From NCBI GenBank assembly GCA_008729055.1, contig SDUX01000004.1, positions 4,852,559-4,916,558 on the forward strand: a DNA stretch of 64,000 nt. The letters run 5' to 3'. The notes beneath the pieces are model-generated. The model saw nothing but the letters and a program-made list of their open reading frames with translations, was not told the origin of the DNA and did not search any database. The translations under genes and the position numbers were made by a program. Positions 11,056 to 23,640 of the stretch are shown here, piece by piece. Source of the DNA: Pyropia haitanensis (Eukaryota; Rhodophyta; Bangiophyceae; Bangiales; Bangiaceae). Position 1 is the first letter of the stretch; each line of letters starts with the position of its first letter.

Positions 11056-12483
11056 TCAGTAGTCCTCCCCCCGGGAGAGCACCTCCTTGTGTGTGGGCCC
11101 CAGCAGCAGCGTGTGCTCAAACTGGGCAACGTAGCTGCCGGGCGAGTCCACCAGCGGCGGGCACGGCTCCACCACCCCCGCGTCGCACAGCGCCTTGAGG
11201 CCGAGCAGATACCGCCGCTCGCCGAGGCGGTCGAGGTAGCGCCGGCAAAACGGGAGCGTGCCCCACTCCCGGTCGATCGTCGCGAGCAGCGACCGCGCGC
11301 GCGCCAGCCGCAGCGGCACGCGGCGGCGCGTGCCTGGGTCCTCTGGCGCCATGTAGTGGGAGCACTCGCCCGCCTCGACGACATAGCCGCGGCCCGTCGA
11401 GCCAAACGTTTCAATCGCGTACAGCTCGCCCTCCTCCATCTTGGCCGCGCCGCCTCGCCCGGCCACGATCGGTACGGCCTTGCCGCGGGCGCCGCCGTGG
11501 ATTTGGTACCGCCCAATGGTGTGGCCGTGCAGGTTGCGCACGCACCGAACGGGCCTTGGGACACCGTCGAGCTCGACCTCGTAAGACTCCATCACTTCCT
11601 GGATGGCGGCGCCCACGTCGGCCAGCCGCACATCAATGCCCGCGGCGGCGATGCCCGCGTCCGTCGCGGCGCGCGCCGCCGCCACCAGCGGCTCGTGCCG
11701 CGGGTGGAACGCGACCGTCCACGCGCTGTCAATGATGTGGCCGCCCACGTGGGTGCCAACGTCCACCTTGAGCACGTCGTCGGCGCGCAGCACGCTCTCG
11801 TCCCCGCCGTTGGGCGTGTAGTGCGCGGCCACGTGGTTGACCGAGCAGCCCGTCGGGAAGGCGATGCCCGCGTCGAGGCCGTGGGCGCCCAGCAGCGCGC
11901 GGGACGCGTCTTCGAGGCGCTCACACAGGTCTACCAGCCGCACGCCGGGCCGGATGTGGGGTGCCATGTACGCGCGCACCTGGCGGTGCGCCTCGGCCGC
12001 GTGGCGAAGCGCGGCGACCGCGGCCGCGTCGGCGTGGTCGCGCGCCCGCACCTCGGCCGTTGATGTCCGCTCCGCCCGGTCGTCGCGGTACGCTTGCAAC
12101 TCTCCCACGGGGAAGACACCCGACGGGAAGAAGCGGGCGACGGGGATGGTGGGGGGGTCCGTCTGGGTGTAGGCCGCCGCCGCGCCGGCGTCGGCCAGTC
12201 GCTGTTCGTCCGGTGCGGCTGTCGCCACGGCAGCGGCGGCCGACGCGGCCTTTTTCCGCTCCTTCTTGGCCCGCCGCCGCCGCGCCGTGGCCGTGGCTGT
12301 AGCGGCCGCTTCCACGGCCAGCTCGACAGACTCACTGCCGGCGCTGCCGCCGGCCGGGCCGTCCACGGCCGTCGCCGCCGGCGCCGCCTTCCCGCGCGCG
12401 GGGGCCACCGCCGCGGTGGGGGCCACCGCCGGTGCCGCGGCGGCCACCGCCGATGCGTCTGCCACCGCCACTGCGCCGGCCAT
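11056..12483 (-). CDS. Methionine aminopeptidase 2 (MetAP2)
   Basis: Cytosolic dinuclear-metal peptidase that removes the initiator Met from nascent proteins. It is an uninterrupted 475-residue frame with no intron. The N-terminus is Ala-rich with a basic block ([11 protein letters not shown], residues 68-78), the counterpart of the polybasic region of eukaryotic MetAP2. The pita-bread fold follows. Active-site His221 lies in AAHYTPN. Metal ligands are D241 and D252 ([17 protein letters not shown]), H321 ([13 protein letters not shown]), E358 ([10 protein letters not shown]) and E456 ([18 protein letters not shown]). All expected catalytic residues are present and the length is normal for the family (human about 478). 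It converges with ribophorin II across only 250 bp. Confidence 0.96.
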   Translation of the reverse strand: MAGAVAVADASAVAAAAPAVAPTAAVAPARGKAAPAATAVDGPAGGSAGSESVELAVEAAATATATARRRRAKKERKKAASAAAAVATAAPDEQRLADAGAAAAYTQTDPPTIPVARFFPSGVFPVGELQAYRDDRAERTSTAEVRARDHADAAAVAALRHAAEAHRQVRAYMAPHIRPGVRLVDLCERLEDASRALLGAHGLDAGIAFPTGCSVNHVAAHYTPNGGDESVLRADDVLKVDVGTHVGGHIIDSAWTVAFHPRHEPLVAAARAATDAGIAAAGIDVRLADVGAAIQEVMESYEVELDGVPRPVRCVRNLHGHTIGRYQIHGGARGKAVPIVAGRGGAAKMEEGELYAIETFGSTGRGYVVEAGECSHYMAPEDPGTRRRVPLRLARARSLLATIDREWGTLPFCRRYLDRLGERRYLLGLKALCDAGVVEPCPPLVDSPGSYVAQFEHTLLLGPTHKEVLSRGEDY

Positions 12484-13479
12484 GGCGGAAGCAAGAGGAG
12501 AGAGGGGGGAAGAGAGGAGGGGGGGGAGAGGGGTGGTGGCGCGTGGGGCTCTCTGGCGGTGGCGCGCACGTCAGCTGCGGTGCAGCAGCTAGAGGTGATG
12601 GGGGGGTGGAGGGGGGGGGTGGGCGACGGACGGGTGTGGAGAGACTCCGCCCCCCGATGAACGCCTGGCTCACCTTTTTACGCTCGCCGCCGGCCGGGCA
12701 GCCTCGATGCCGCCCCCCCCCCTGTCCGCCACGACAGGCCTGTGGAGCCGCCAACCTCCACGCGGTAACACAGGGGGCGTGCCGGGGGGGGTGGCGGGAA
12801 CAACCGCCGCTGCCGAGGGCGCCCGCGCGTACCATGCCCGGGTGGTGGGCGGCGAAAGGCGCCGCGGTGATGGCACGCCGCGACCATCACGGCCGCGGCG
12901 ATGGCATGCCGCGGACATCATCGCGTATACCTGTGACGGGTTGGCTTTGGTTCTTTTCAAAAAATGATAGGAAAACGGCACGATTGATCGGGTCGACGGG
13001 GGCGAAGGTCGCGCTCCGCGGTGCTCGGCCGCGGCCGCCGACGGTGCGCGACAGCGTGGCGGCGGCCGCGCCTGCTCACCCGCCGTAGATGTCCACCCCG
13101 TCAGGCTGGCACAGTCGAGGCACGCGCTGGACGAGACGGCCACCCCCCCTCCAAAGATTTCAGAGGCGACGTTGCCCAGCAGAACCGAACGCGGAAAGGA
13201 GACGTGGGAACGTCGAGATTTTCGGGTGCCGGTGTTTGCCCGCGCTTGCACCGCCACGGGCCGGCGACGCCGGCGCTGTGCCGGCGCTCCCTGCTCAAAA
13301 GCGCGCCTCCACGGGCGCCGCCCACCCGTCGGGCCGTCGCGACCGCGGGCGCCCCCCCACCCCCCCCCCCACCCCCCCCCCCCTTGCCCACCACCACCGA
13401 CGCTTCATCCGCGCCCGACAGCGGGTCGGCGTACCCCCCTCCTCTCCTCCCACCCCCCCCCCCCCCCCACCCCCACCCC
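12484..13479. other. Intergenic region upstream of MetAP2
   Basis: Holds the pyrimidine-rich leader of MetAP2 (sense strand, just upstream of 12483) and the 3' flank of the SAPS-domain gene. No ATG-initiated frame with protein-like character was seen. Long C runs lie at about 13353-13384 and 13448-13490. Confidence 0.5.
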
Positions 13480-15518
13480 CTATCCCCCCCCACTGCCACC
13501 CAACCCACTACCCACCGCGTCCCGTGGCGGCGGGGGTCCGCCCAACGGCCCCGCCGACGCTGCCGCCGCGGCGGCGAGGGAGCCCGCCCTCGCCGCGGCC
13601 AGCCGCGCGCGCGGCGCGTCGCCCAGCGCCGCCACCGCCGCGTCCCCCGCCGGCGCCGCGTCCACCCAGTCGCCAACCGCGTTGAGCATCGCGGCGAGCG
13701 CGCCGGCGCCCGTCACGGGCGTGGCGGACCGCGTCGCCTCTGCGGCGCCCGCGTCGGCCCACAGGCGGAGGAGCGTCGGGAGGAGGTCGGCACCGTCGGG
13801 GGCGGCGGCGGCAGCCCGCCACGCGGTGTGGCCGGCGCGGCCGTACGCGGCGACAACGGCACCCGCGGCGGCGGTCGCGACGAGCGAATTGAAGGGGAGA
13901 CGACGGAGGAGCGCGACGAGTGCCGCCGGGTGGCCGGCGGCGGCGAGCGCGGCGCCAATCCCGGTGGGCGAGCCGTGCACCAAGAGGGTGGTGGTCAGGC
14001 GCAGCACCGCCGCGCGTGCCGCGCCCAGTGGTGCGCCAACGTGCTGCCACATGGTCGGCACGGGCGGCAGGCCCGGCGCGGGGGCGGCGAGGGCGGCGAT
14101 CAGGGCCGGCGCGCGGGCGGCGAGGCCCGCCTCGAGCGCGCCAAGCGACACGCCCGACAGGAGCAGCCGGATGGACGAGCAGCTGCTGTCGGCGCGGTTG
14201 GTAACAACCGCGGTGAGGAGCGCGTCGGCGGCGGCGGCGGCGGCGGCGAGGCCACCGCCACGCCCGTCCACGGCGGGGTGGAAGGCGGACAGGCCAGCGT
14301 CGAGGGCGGCCAGGAGGGGGGCGGGGTGCCGCAGCAGGTCGAGGGAATCGAGCGCGTCGTTGTACGCGGCGGGGTCGGTGCCCGCCCCTGGGGGGGGGGG
14401 GGGGGGGGCGACGGTGTCCGCGGCCGCCGCCGGCTGCCACGGGATCGGGGAGGGGAGGCCGCATCGTCGGTGCCGCGGCCGTCCCTCCCCCCTGCCGCCG
14501 ACCCATCCGCGGGTCGATGCACCGGCAGCCGCGGCGCGAGGAGCACGCGCAGGCCCACCCCCACCAGCACCCGACAGCCCGCCTCGACGGTCGCGACCGA
14601 CGCGGCGGTCGGCGGCGCCGCCGCCGCGGCCGCCGCGATCCGCCGCCCCAGCGCCGGCAGCAGCCCCGCCACCGGGTCAATCCGCGGCGGCGGCGGCGGC
14701 GGCGGGTGGTCCCCCCCCCCACCCCCCCCCCCCCCCCCCCAGACGCAAACAGCCACACCGAGCCCGGCGTGACCGGCCCAAACTGTACCGCCGCCGTTGC
14801 GCGCGCGGCGCAGAGCAGGTTGAGGATGACTTCGGGCGTCCGCCCCGCCGGCAGGAGCGCCAGCAGGTCCGCCACCGCCGGCGGCCGCGCGCGGGCGGCG
14901 GCGGCGGCGACCGCCGCGGGCGCGTCCCGCACCGCCGACAGCGCCACGTCGGTGAGGTAGTGGACGGCGAGCGCGTCGGCGGGCGCGCCGGCCGGCCCCG
15001 CCGCCGCGGCGGCCGCGTGGAGCGCGGAGAAGAGCGCGTCGAGGCGGTCGGGCGCGTCGGTGAGGGCGCGGCGGAGGCGGACGGGGCCGCGGGAGAGGAG
15101 CGTCGCGACCACGTACGGGTACCGGTGGGAGGGGGGGGGGGTCCGCGACCGCCGCCCGCCGCGACCGTCGCGGCGGCGACGCCACCGCCGCCGCCGCCGC
15201 CGCCAAGCCACGCGGCGCCCGCGGCGGCGGCGGCGGCGCCGCCGTCGGGCCCCGGCGCGGGAATAACGACGGATAGGTGCGTGAGGAGCCGCCGCGTGAC
15301 GGGCGGGGTGGCGAGGCACGCGACGAGGTCCGCCTTGACGTCGGCGGGAAGGCGCTCCGTCAGGCCATACGCCGCGTCGAGGAGCGCCGGCAGCGGCGCG
15401 CGGCCGGTCGCGACGGCGGCGAGGAGGGACTTGAAGACGCCGGCGCTGACCGGGGGGACCTTGCCGCCGCCGCCGCCCACGCGGAGGGCGTCGCCGCCAC
15501 AGTCGCCGCCGCCATCCC

Positions 15519-15549
<31 letters not shown>

Positions 15550-16014
15550 GGCCTCGTCGCTCCCACGCCGGCCGCCGCCATGCCACCCCTCCCCCGTGCC
15601 GTCGCCCGTAAAGCACTGGCCCGCCCGGCCCGGCCGCCCGCGGCCGCCCATGCCCAGCGAGGACAGCAGGTACTCGCCGAGCCCCCCCCCCCCCCCACAC
15701 CCGCCGGGCCCCCCCCGGCGCCACCAGCGCCCCCCCCCCCGCCGACCCCCGACGTGGCGGGCGCACCCCCCCCCACCCCCACTCGCACCCACCCGGGGAT
15801 CCCCCGCGGCCGTCGCCGCGTCCCCCCCCCCCTCCCGCTCACTCGCGGGCGTCTCGGACAGCGTCTTGCGCAGCCGCCGCTGCGCGCGGAAGCTCCCCCC
15901 AAACGACACGCGGCGGGCCGCCACGCCGCCACGGTCACCCCGCGCCGCCCCATCCTCCGCCGCCGACGGGGACAGCGGCAGCAGGCGCGCCGCGGCGGCG
16001 GCGCCGCCCGCCCA

Positions 16015-16056
<42 letters not shown>

Positions 16057-16148
16057 CCGGGGGGTCGCCGCCCGCGGCGGTGGCGGCGGCGTGGCCGTCC
16101 CGCCGGGGCCGCCCCAGCTGCCCGGCGCGGCGGGCAGCCCCGCCCCAC

Positions 16149-16182
<34 letters not shown>

Positions 16183-16814
16183 GCCGCCGCCGCTGCTGCT
16201 GCTGCCCGTCGCGCGGCGGCGGCGGGAGGTGGTGGCGACAAAGCCGTCGGAGCGGGGCGTCCGCGGGCCGTCGTCCATGGCACCAGCAGCGGCGGCGGCG
16301 GCGGCCGACGGCGGCGGCGGCGACCGTGACCAGGGGGCGTCCGCGTCGGGCGGCGGCGGCGCCGTCGGCGCCGCGACGGACGGCGCCGTCGCGGGCGGCG
16401 GTGGCCCGCTGGCGGCGGCGCCGCCCGCACCGGGATGCGGCGGCGGGCCGCGGAGGCCGAGCCGCCGCCGCCGCGCGCCGGCCGACTCGTCGGGGGGGGA
16501 GGACAAGACGCGGCGCGGAAGGAAGCGCGCGCGGCCGGGCGCCCACGCCGGCGGCGGGCGCGTGCCCGCCGCCGGTGACGCGGCGCCGCCGCCGCCGCCC
16601 GCGTGCCACCGGCGGGCGCCGGCGCTGCGGGGCCCGTCCCCCCCCCCAGCGGCGGTCCCCCCCCCCGCCGATTCCACACTCCCCCGCCTCGACGCCCCCC
16701 CCCCCCCCCCCCCCCCCACCGCCGTCACCGTCATCCCCGCCGGTCGGGGTGGCCCACGCGGGCGCGGCGGGAGCATCGGCAGACGCGCCGGCGGCGGGGC
16801 CGCGGCCCCCCCCC

Positions 16815-16847
<33 letters not shown>

Positions 16848-16999
16848 AGCGCGGCACGGACCTTGCGCCACAGGCCCGGGCGGGTCTTGCGGCGCGCCGA
16901 CACGGCCGCGTCGGCGGGGTCGTTGAGGGTGACAACGTAGGGGGCGGCGGCGGTGGGGGTGGCGGCCGCCGGCGGGGGGGGGGTGGGGGGGGGGGAGGC

Positions 17000-17030
<31 letters not shown>

Positions 17031-17078
17031 CCCGCCGCCGCCGTCGGCGGTGGAATCCCCGACGCCGCTGCCGACGCT

Positions 17079-17110
<32 letters not shown>

Positions 17111-17289
17111 TGCGGGCGCCGCCCCCCGCCGCGCGGCCGGCGGCCCCCCCGCCGCCGCCGCCACCCGGCAGCCGCCGGCCGCCCGCCGCCGCGGCGGCGG
17201 CGAGCGCGCCGAGCCGCCCCCCACTGGGCGGCCCGTCCCCCCCCGCCGCCACACGGGCGCTCCGTCGGAAGCTGCCGCCGCCGCCGCCG

Positions 17290-17332
<43 letters not shown>

Positions 17333-17463
17333 CCGCGCCGCCGCCGCCACGGGGAGCCGGCGCGCTCCCCCCCGCACCCCCACCGCCGCCGCCACCCGCG
17401 CCGCCACCGCCGCCGCTCGTACCGCGGCGGAGGCGCCCCCCGCGGGGTACACCAGCCGTGCCG

Positions 17464-17496
<33 letters not shown>

Positions 17497-17753
17497 GCCG
17501 CCGCGGGCGTGCCCGCCGGGGGGGGTAGCTCCAACGACGCGGGCGTCACCACCGACGTGCCACTGACGGCCGACGGCGGCGTCGGCGCGCCCACCGACGG
17601 CGGGCCGCCGTCGGCTTCCAGGTCCGAGCACCCGCCCCCGTCGACGCCGTCGCCGCCGCCGCCGCCGCCGCCGCTGTCCCGCCCAACCGCCGTCACGGCG
17701 CGGCCGCCGCCGCCGTCGGCGCCACCACCGCCCCCACCGCCGCCGATTCGACG

Positions 17754-17787
<34 letters not shown>

Positions 17788-18185
17788 TGCCGGCCGCCAC
17801 GCAAAGGCGGTGGCCTCGGCCCCGGCCGCCGCCGGCCCGCCGCCGCCGCCGCCGCCGCCGCCGCGCCAACCGCGCCGGGGATGTGCCCGCGGTGGCCACC
17901 CGCCGGGTGCCGCACGGACGCGGTCGACGAGGACGACACGGACGAGGCGGAGGAGAGGGACGGCGGTGGGGACGACCCGCCGCCAGCGGCAGCGCCACCA
18001 CCCCCACCGGCGCCGCCGCCGGCGTCTATCGGGGCGGGCGCCTTGACGCCCCCATCATTGGGCGGGGGCACCTCCCCTGGCGGCGGCGCCACCCCCACCG
18101 GCGCCCGCCGGCCACGCCGACGGAACAGGTGCAGGGAGGTGGAGACGGACGAGGTCGTGCGGTGGCGGTCCCGGTCGGTGCCCAT
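13480..18185 (-). CDS. SAPS-domain protein, divergent PP6 regulatory subunit-like
   Basis: Likely regulatory subunit of a PP6/SIT4-type Ser/Thr phosphatase. Reading down the reverse strand from ATG 18185 (MGTDRDRHRTTSSVSTSLHL), an N-terminal Gly/Pro-rich part is followed by segments fitting the SAPS family in order. One is GVFKSLLAAVATGR...LPADVKADLVACL (about 15440-15300). Next are YPYVVATLLSRG and RLDALFSALHAA, then TPEVILNLLCAA (about 15120-14800). Next are RIDPVAGLLPALGRR and DALDSLDLLRHPAPLLAAL. Last are PLGAARAAVLRLTTTLLVHG and LRRLPFNSLVATA (about 14035-13860), matching the family's LGNTRL...LL and F.KYPWNNFLH segments. Stop at 13480. These segments sit in several frames; each change coincides with a G/C run (near 16980, 16700, 15133-15142, 14711-14740, 14394-14410). 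Introns cannot be excluded. The identification comes from segment order, not strong identity. Confidence 0.58.
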
Positions 18186-21100
18186 CGTGGACGACGACAG
18201 GGAGACTGGCGGTAGGAGCGGGTGGGGGGGAGGGACAGGAGCAGAGCGGCAAAAGAGGCAGGGGGGGGGGGTGATCGTGGGGGAAGGGGGGGCCTCGTAG
18301 CCGCCACCCGTCTACGCACCCGCCTCTGCGCACCCCCCCCCCCCGCCCTGGTCTCGCCGTGCCGCCCCGCCGCGCGCTTGCCAGCCGAGCCGCCGCCGCC
18401 GGTACGCTCGCGACAGCGCCCCGGGGACCGTGCGCGGGGGCGTCGCGCCGCCGGGCCGCGGCCAGCCCGCCACGCCGGGCCGCGCGTCGTGCACCCGCGC
18501 CCGAGTGGGAGCGGGGCCGGCTGGTGGGCAGGGGGGGCGGGACGAAACCGCCCGCCACGCGCGGGCAGAGGGGCAAGGGGTGGTGGTGGCGGCGGCGGCA
18601 GCGGCGGTGGCGGCGGCGGCGGCGGTGGCGGCGGCGGCGGCGGCCGCCGTGGAAGACGGCACTGCCGACGGGGCGGACGCGACGCGGTGGGCGGCCGGCT
18701 CCCACCACCGCCGCCGGCGCGCGCGGCCGCCGGCCCAGCGGCAAGGAGGGTGGCGAGAGAGGCGACGACCGCGGGGGGTGGGGCGGCGGACGGGTTCCTC
18801 CCCCGGCAGCCTCCCCGTGTCGCCCACCCCCCCTGCGTGACAGTAGTGGCGGTGGGTGGCAGTGTGGCGTCGGCACGAGGGCGGGAAACGGGCACACAAT
18901 GCAACGGGCGCATGTGCGCCCGCTGGGGGAGTGTGTACAGTATGGACCGGAGGGGGGACGGGCGCGGCGGGCCGACGCGGCCGCGACCAAGGGAAAGTGT
19001 GGGCGGAACGGCGGGCAGGGGGGGGCCACCAGGCGGTGTGGACGGGGGGGATGGGGTCAAGGGAGGGGAGGGCTGCCAACGGACACGGTGGGGGGAGGGG
19101 AGGGGGGGGGGGGGGGGGGCGGGTCGACCAGAGGGGGAGGCCGCCGGTGTGCCACCGCCTCTCTCTTGCCACCGAGCGCCCCAAATCCCGTCTCATCATG
19201 TCCACAGCGAGGCGGTACCGGCGCCGCGTCAGCCGGGTGGTTCATGCCGCCCCCCGGGCGGGGCACCCGGGTCGGCGGCGCGGCTGCCGGCGGAGGCGCG
19301 AACCCCCAAAAGGCCGACGCCAGCGAGTGGACAGGCACGCCGAGGGGCACCCCGATGATCGGCGGCTTGCAAGGCAGGTGGCGGGGGGGGGGGGGGTGGG
19401 GGGGGGTGGAGTGGGAACGAGTTGGCCAGTGGTTGGCGGCAGGCCGGCCGCGCAGCCCCGTCGTCCGCGGCGGCGGGAGCTGGGCTGGGCTGCCTGGCTG
19501 GCTGACGCCCACCGGTGGGCGGCGGCCGCACGCCGCCTCCATTCCCCATTGGCGAGGCCGCCGCCGCGGCGCCACGTCTGCGGCCTGGCGGCACGGCGAG
19601 CAGGAGCGGGCGGCGGCGGCGGCGATTGGGTTTGTGGGTGGGGGGGGGGGGGTGGTGGGGTGGGGCGCCCAGAGGCGGCACCCCCGCCAACCCCCGAGCC
19701 CGGCGGGAGTGGGGCCGCCCGCCCGCTGAGCCGTCGATCCCGCCGGCGGCGGTCTGCGTTGTGGGTCGTGGTTGGCAGAGGGGTCGACCGCCCCTCGTGC
19801 AAGGTTGGCAGCGGGTGGGCGGGAGGGGGGGCACGGCGCGGGCGGTGGCGTGTGTGTGCCTTGGAGGGCCGACAGGTCGGCGCCTGGAGCCGGTCCCACC
19901 CGCGCCGACACTGGAGTGGGGGGGGGGAGTGTGGACGGCCTGCCCAGTGGCCGGCGGCGGTGGCTCGACGAGACCGCCGAGCCGCCGGCGGGTGAGTCCG
20001 TTGCGGGCGGCGCCTCCGCGGCGCTGCGGCGGCTGGTTCGTGCGCGGCCGCGACGGGCGACCCGCGGTGGCCGCGGTGCCGGCCGAGGCGGTTGCGCGCC
20101 GGCCGGGCGTGTGGTTGGCAAGCCGCGAACCGGCGGGGGAACTGGTGGTCACCTCGGGTGTCAGGGCTTTTGTGATCGGCAAGTGGTCTGGATTGTATGT
20201 CGCGGGGGTGGCCCACCTGTCAGGGGGTGGAATCCACCAAAGTTTCCGCTCGCCGACCCAGCGGCGCTGCAGACGATCCCACCGGCGGATCGTCTGCTGG
20301 GCGGTACGTACGTAGGGGGACAGGGGGAAGCGGCACCGCGTGCCGTTTCATGGACGTGTCCACAGTGTCGGACCTTGTCAAGTGGGCTGGGGACCAACCC
20401 GAGCCGGGCGGCGTGGCGGCGCCACGCGCGCGGGGAGAGAAGGAGTGGCGGTGCGCGTCATGTCCGAGTCCATGTGCACACAGAGGTGGGGTATTCGGGC
20501 ATGACCACCGCCGACCTGGCTCAATAGTTGGGCACACGTTGTGTACTCTCGCTGGCGGGGCGGTCGCACCACCGGCGGGGGCGGCGGCGAGGACGTCGGC
20601 AGCGTCGACGGCGGCCGCCGCCGCCGTTGCCCCGTGTACCCCACGCCGGCCGTGGCAGCCACGCGCCAGGGAGCCGGCGGCGGCCACCACCCGACACCTC
20701 TGCCGTCGCAGCCGCCGCCGGCGTCGCCGGCGCAGCCCCGGCGGCTGTGGCGGGTCGAAGCCGTGCCGTGGGTGGGGGGGACGGCGGGCTGCAGGAAGGG
20801 GAGAGGAAGCGGGAAACGAAAATCCACGCGGCGGCACGCTCCTCGCCCCTCCTTTCCGCCGCCCCGGCGGCGACGGCATGGCGCATCCCCCCCTCCCCCC
20901 ATCCTGTACAGTCGCGCCGCCGGCGCAGCGGGATGTGCGCTGGCCCGCCCCCTCCCAAATCCCGCGGCTCAGATGCACCGCAGGAGACGGAAGATGACGG
21001 CCGTGGAGGGCAGCCCCGAAAAGGTGCCGCGCGCCCGCACAGCGCCGGCCCATCTGCGGACACTGCTAGATGAAGAGCGCACTTCAGCGCCCGCTGCCGC

Positions 21101-21354
21101 CGCCACTGCCACCGCCGCCGCCCCACCACATTCACGCACCGTATCTCTTTCCAGCCCCGCCAGTTGTGCACGCGTCGACCGCCCCCACACGTCGCTCGTT
21201 CTTCCTTCCCCACCAACCCCCGTCGCTGGTGTCCGAGCAAACCCCCATCGCCCTCCCCCCCCCTCTCCCCCCTCCACCCCCCCTCCACCCCCCCTCCACC
21301 CCCCTCCGCCCCCCCTTCGCCCCCCCTTCGCCCCCCCTCACCCCCCCCCCGCCC
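18186..21354. other. Large intergenic region, G-rich
   Basis: About 3.2 kb between the SAPS-gene start and the PsbP-gene stop. Many long open frames exist on both strands simply because stop codons are rare at this composition; none shows a recognisable motif or a consistent protein-like mix. Long G runs occur at 19100-19120, 19386-19408 and 19638-19650, and pyrimidine-rich DNA at 21240-21355, beside the PsbP stop codon. Confidence 0.45.
21240..21352. repeat. Imperfect C-rich tandem repeat
   Basis: A run of short degenerate units (CCCCCCTCCA and CCCCCCTTCG types, about 10-11 bp each) immediately 3' of the PsbP-like gene. It probably arose by slippage. Confidence 0.6.
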
Positions 21355-22580
21355 TCACTGCACCGAAAACGACGCCGCCACCGCCCGCATCATGGGCGCC
21401 AGCTCCTCCCACCGCTCCCCCGGCGCCTGGATGTTGAGCGTGTACAGCGTGTCGTGCTTGATGCACACCGCGCTGACGTTGCGGCGCCGCCACATGGGCG
21501 TAATGACCTCATACTCGATTTCATAGTAGAGGCCTTGGTCCCCGCCGCCACCCGTGCCGCCCGCGCCCGCCGCGCCCGCCGTGGTGACCGTAGCGGCCGT
21601 GGCGGCGGTGGCGGCCGTGACGGCGGTGGCGGCAGCCGCCCCCGCCCCCCCCACCTCCCCCCGTGACCGCGCCATCAGCAGCACCGCGCGGCGGGCCATT
21701 GGCGCCGCCGCCCCCAGCCCCGACCGGACCAGCCCCGCCGCGCCCACCGGCACGCTCAGCGTCGCGGCGAGGCGGCGGCCAAACGCGGCGGGCGGGCCGA
21801 TGCGCCCCAGCGACGCGCCCGGCGCGACGGGCGCCACGACCACCGACACGTTCTCCCGCGGGTCGGCCGTATTTTGCCACGCCGCGCTCGGCCCGTGGCC
21901 GCCCGTCGACGACACAAAGCGGGCGGTCGAGACGAGCGTGTCGCGGCCCCACGCGGGCGGCACGCGGAGCGTTACGCCAATGTCGGGCACCGCCGCGGGC
22001 TTGAGCGCCGCCGCCAGGGGGGACACCGGGGGGGGGGACAGCACCGAGCGGGAGACGGGCGTCGGCGTGACGCCGTCGGCAGTGGTGGTGGATGCGACCG
22101 CGGGGGCGGCGGCGGCGGCGGCGGCGGGCGGCGTGTAGGGCCCGGCCGGTGCCGCCGTCGGCGCCGCCCCTGCCGCGGCTGCCGCGCGCGGCACACCCGC
22201 CGCCGCCGCGGCGGTGGCCGCGGCCGTTGCCAGCGCCGCGGCAAGGACGCCGCGGCGGCTGTGCAGCGGCGGCGGCGGCGGCGGTGCGCGGGCCATGCGC
22301 GGCAGCACCCGCGGCGGCGGGGGCGTCGGGCGCCGCGTCGGCGGCAGCGCCGACGGCGTTGACGGCAACGGCGGCGGCGGCGGCAGTGGCCACCGCGCCG
22401 CCAGTGGCAGCGGCGGCCGCGGCCGGCGCTCGGCCGGCGGGCGGTGCAGCGGCAGGGCGGGCGGCGGCGGCGCCGCGGCGGCGCCGCGGCGACGGTGGCC
22501 GCCGAGGGGGGCGGCGGCCGTCCGAGCACCGGCCAGCAGGGGTGGGGGGGGAGGAAGGCGGCGCTGCCCAGCGGGGCCAT
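21355..22580 (-). CDS. PsbP-domain protein, predicted thylakoid lumen
   Basis: The C-terminal third matches the PsbP fold: YYEIEYEVITPMW (about 21535-21497), then CIKHDTLYTLNIQAPGERW and a final MMRAVAASFSV, equivalent to the family's LYTLN.Q.PE..W and ..SF.V segments. A twin-arginine signal (HSRRGVLAAALATAAATAAA, about 22260-22200) indicates Tat export to the thylakoid lumen. An in-frame ATG at 22296 gives 313 residues. A better full start is ATG 22580 (MAPLGSAAFLPPHPC..., plastid-transit-like), which needs one frame change in the C-rich DNA at 22470-22530. Lumenal PsbP-like proteins act in photosystem assembly or stability; which subgroup this belongs to cannot be decided. Its start faces the plastid protein gene at 23641. 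Confidence 0.8.
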
Positions 22581-23640
22581 GGCTGCACACACCGCAGGGA
22601 GAGCGCGGGGGGAGGGGAGAGGGGGGGAGGTTGGAGAGCGAGGGGGACACGGCAGGCCTGGCTTGACGGGGGGGGGCGAGACACGCCGGGTGGGGAAGCG
22701 GGGTGCCAGGTACGTTGGCCGGGGGGAGAAGGGGGACGTGACGATGCGGAAAAAGGCGCGCCAGCGTTGGAGGCGGACCCAGCGCGGGTGCAACCGCGAC
22801 GCCGTGGGGTGCGCGCAGACCGTGGTGGGGCGGGCGCGGTACCCGACCTGGCGTGACGAGGTGCGGGCCGAGACTCAAGAGCGGGCGGCTCCCCCTGCAG
22901 CGGGAGCGGAGCGGCCCGACCGCGGCGGCAGCGTGCAGCGGCGGTCACGCCCGGGGCGGCCGCTTCCAAGCTGTCGCCGCCCGCGCCTGGCGCGACGGCT
23001 GCCATCCGTCGTGCCGCCCCGGTCGAGGGGGGCTGGAGAGTCGGGGACGCAACCCGAGGCGTCGTGGCCAGGTGCGATCTGGGGCCCCGCTCAGATATTT
23101 CTTAGTAACGTGGCGCCCGTCTAGCCTCTCGTGCGGCGCTTGAACGGCTCGTGGCCGATGTGGAGCGGGAACGACGTATCGGGGGGCGACTGTGTGTTGA
23201 CATTCACCAATCACCACCACGGCTGGCGCCTCAGTCTTACACTTGCCTGCTGGATGTCGAAGAGCCTCGCGAGCCCAATGCCGCAGCGCAATTGTGATGC
23301 GAGCAGGACAAGTGATGTAACTGTACAAGTCTTGTACAAGACGATGGTATTCTATACAACTCCGCTGATCCGAGGAGATACTGTACCTCGCCGCGCGGGC
23401 GCCTGCCGGCGGTCGCTGCATCCCACCACGACCTCGACCGCGCCAACCAGCTACAACTCGGCCCGAGGTCCTGACAACGACGACGACGCACCGCGCCGTG
23501 CACCGCGCCAACTCCCACCGCTCCCCGCCACCAGCCCCTTTCGCTGCTCCCTCGCTCTCTTTCCACGACCGCGCCGGGGCGTGCAGTCTTCTTGGCCGCT
23601 CCCGCGGCGCCCCCCCCCGCCCCCCCCATCCCGGTCCACC
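22581..23640. promoter_or_regulatory. Divergent promoter region between two plastid-protein genes
   Basis: Separates the PsbP-like gene (-) from the plastid-targeted unknown (+). The stretch at about 23090-23400 has clearly lower GC and holds a perfect palindrome (23329-23342) with an extra copy of its half. The last 150 bp before 23641 are CT-rich leader. Co-regulation of the two genes is an inference from the layout. Confidence 0.45.
23329..23342. promoter_or_regulatory. 14-bp perfect palindrome, possible dimer-binding site
   Basis: GTCTTGTACAAGAC reads identically on both strands. The 8-mer TGTACAAG occurs again just upstream at 23322-23329, giving two copies 11 bp apart (about one helical turn). 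It lies in the low-GC part of the shared upstream region. Function is inferred from structure only. Confidence 0.35.

Noticed and set aside
13172..17566. Forward open frame of more than 1,400 codons
   Set aside because: Antisense to the SAPS-domain gene; made of Pro/Arg/Ala runs that arise from reading its GC-rich codons backwards.
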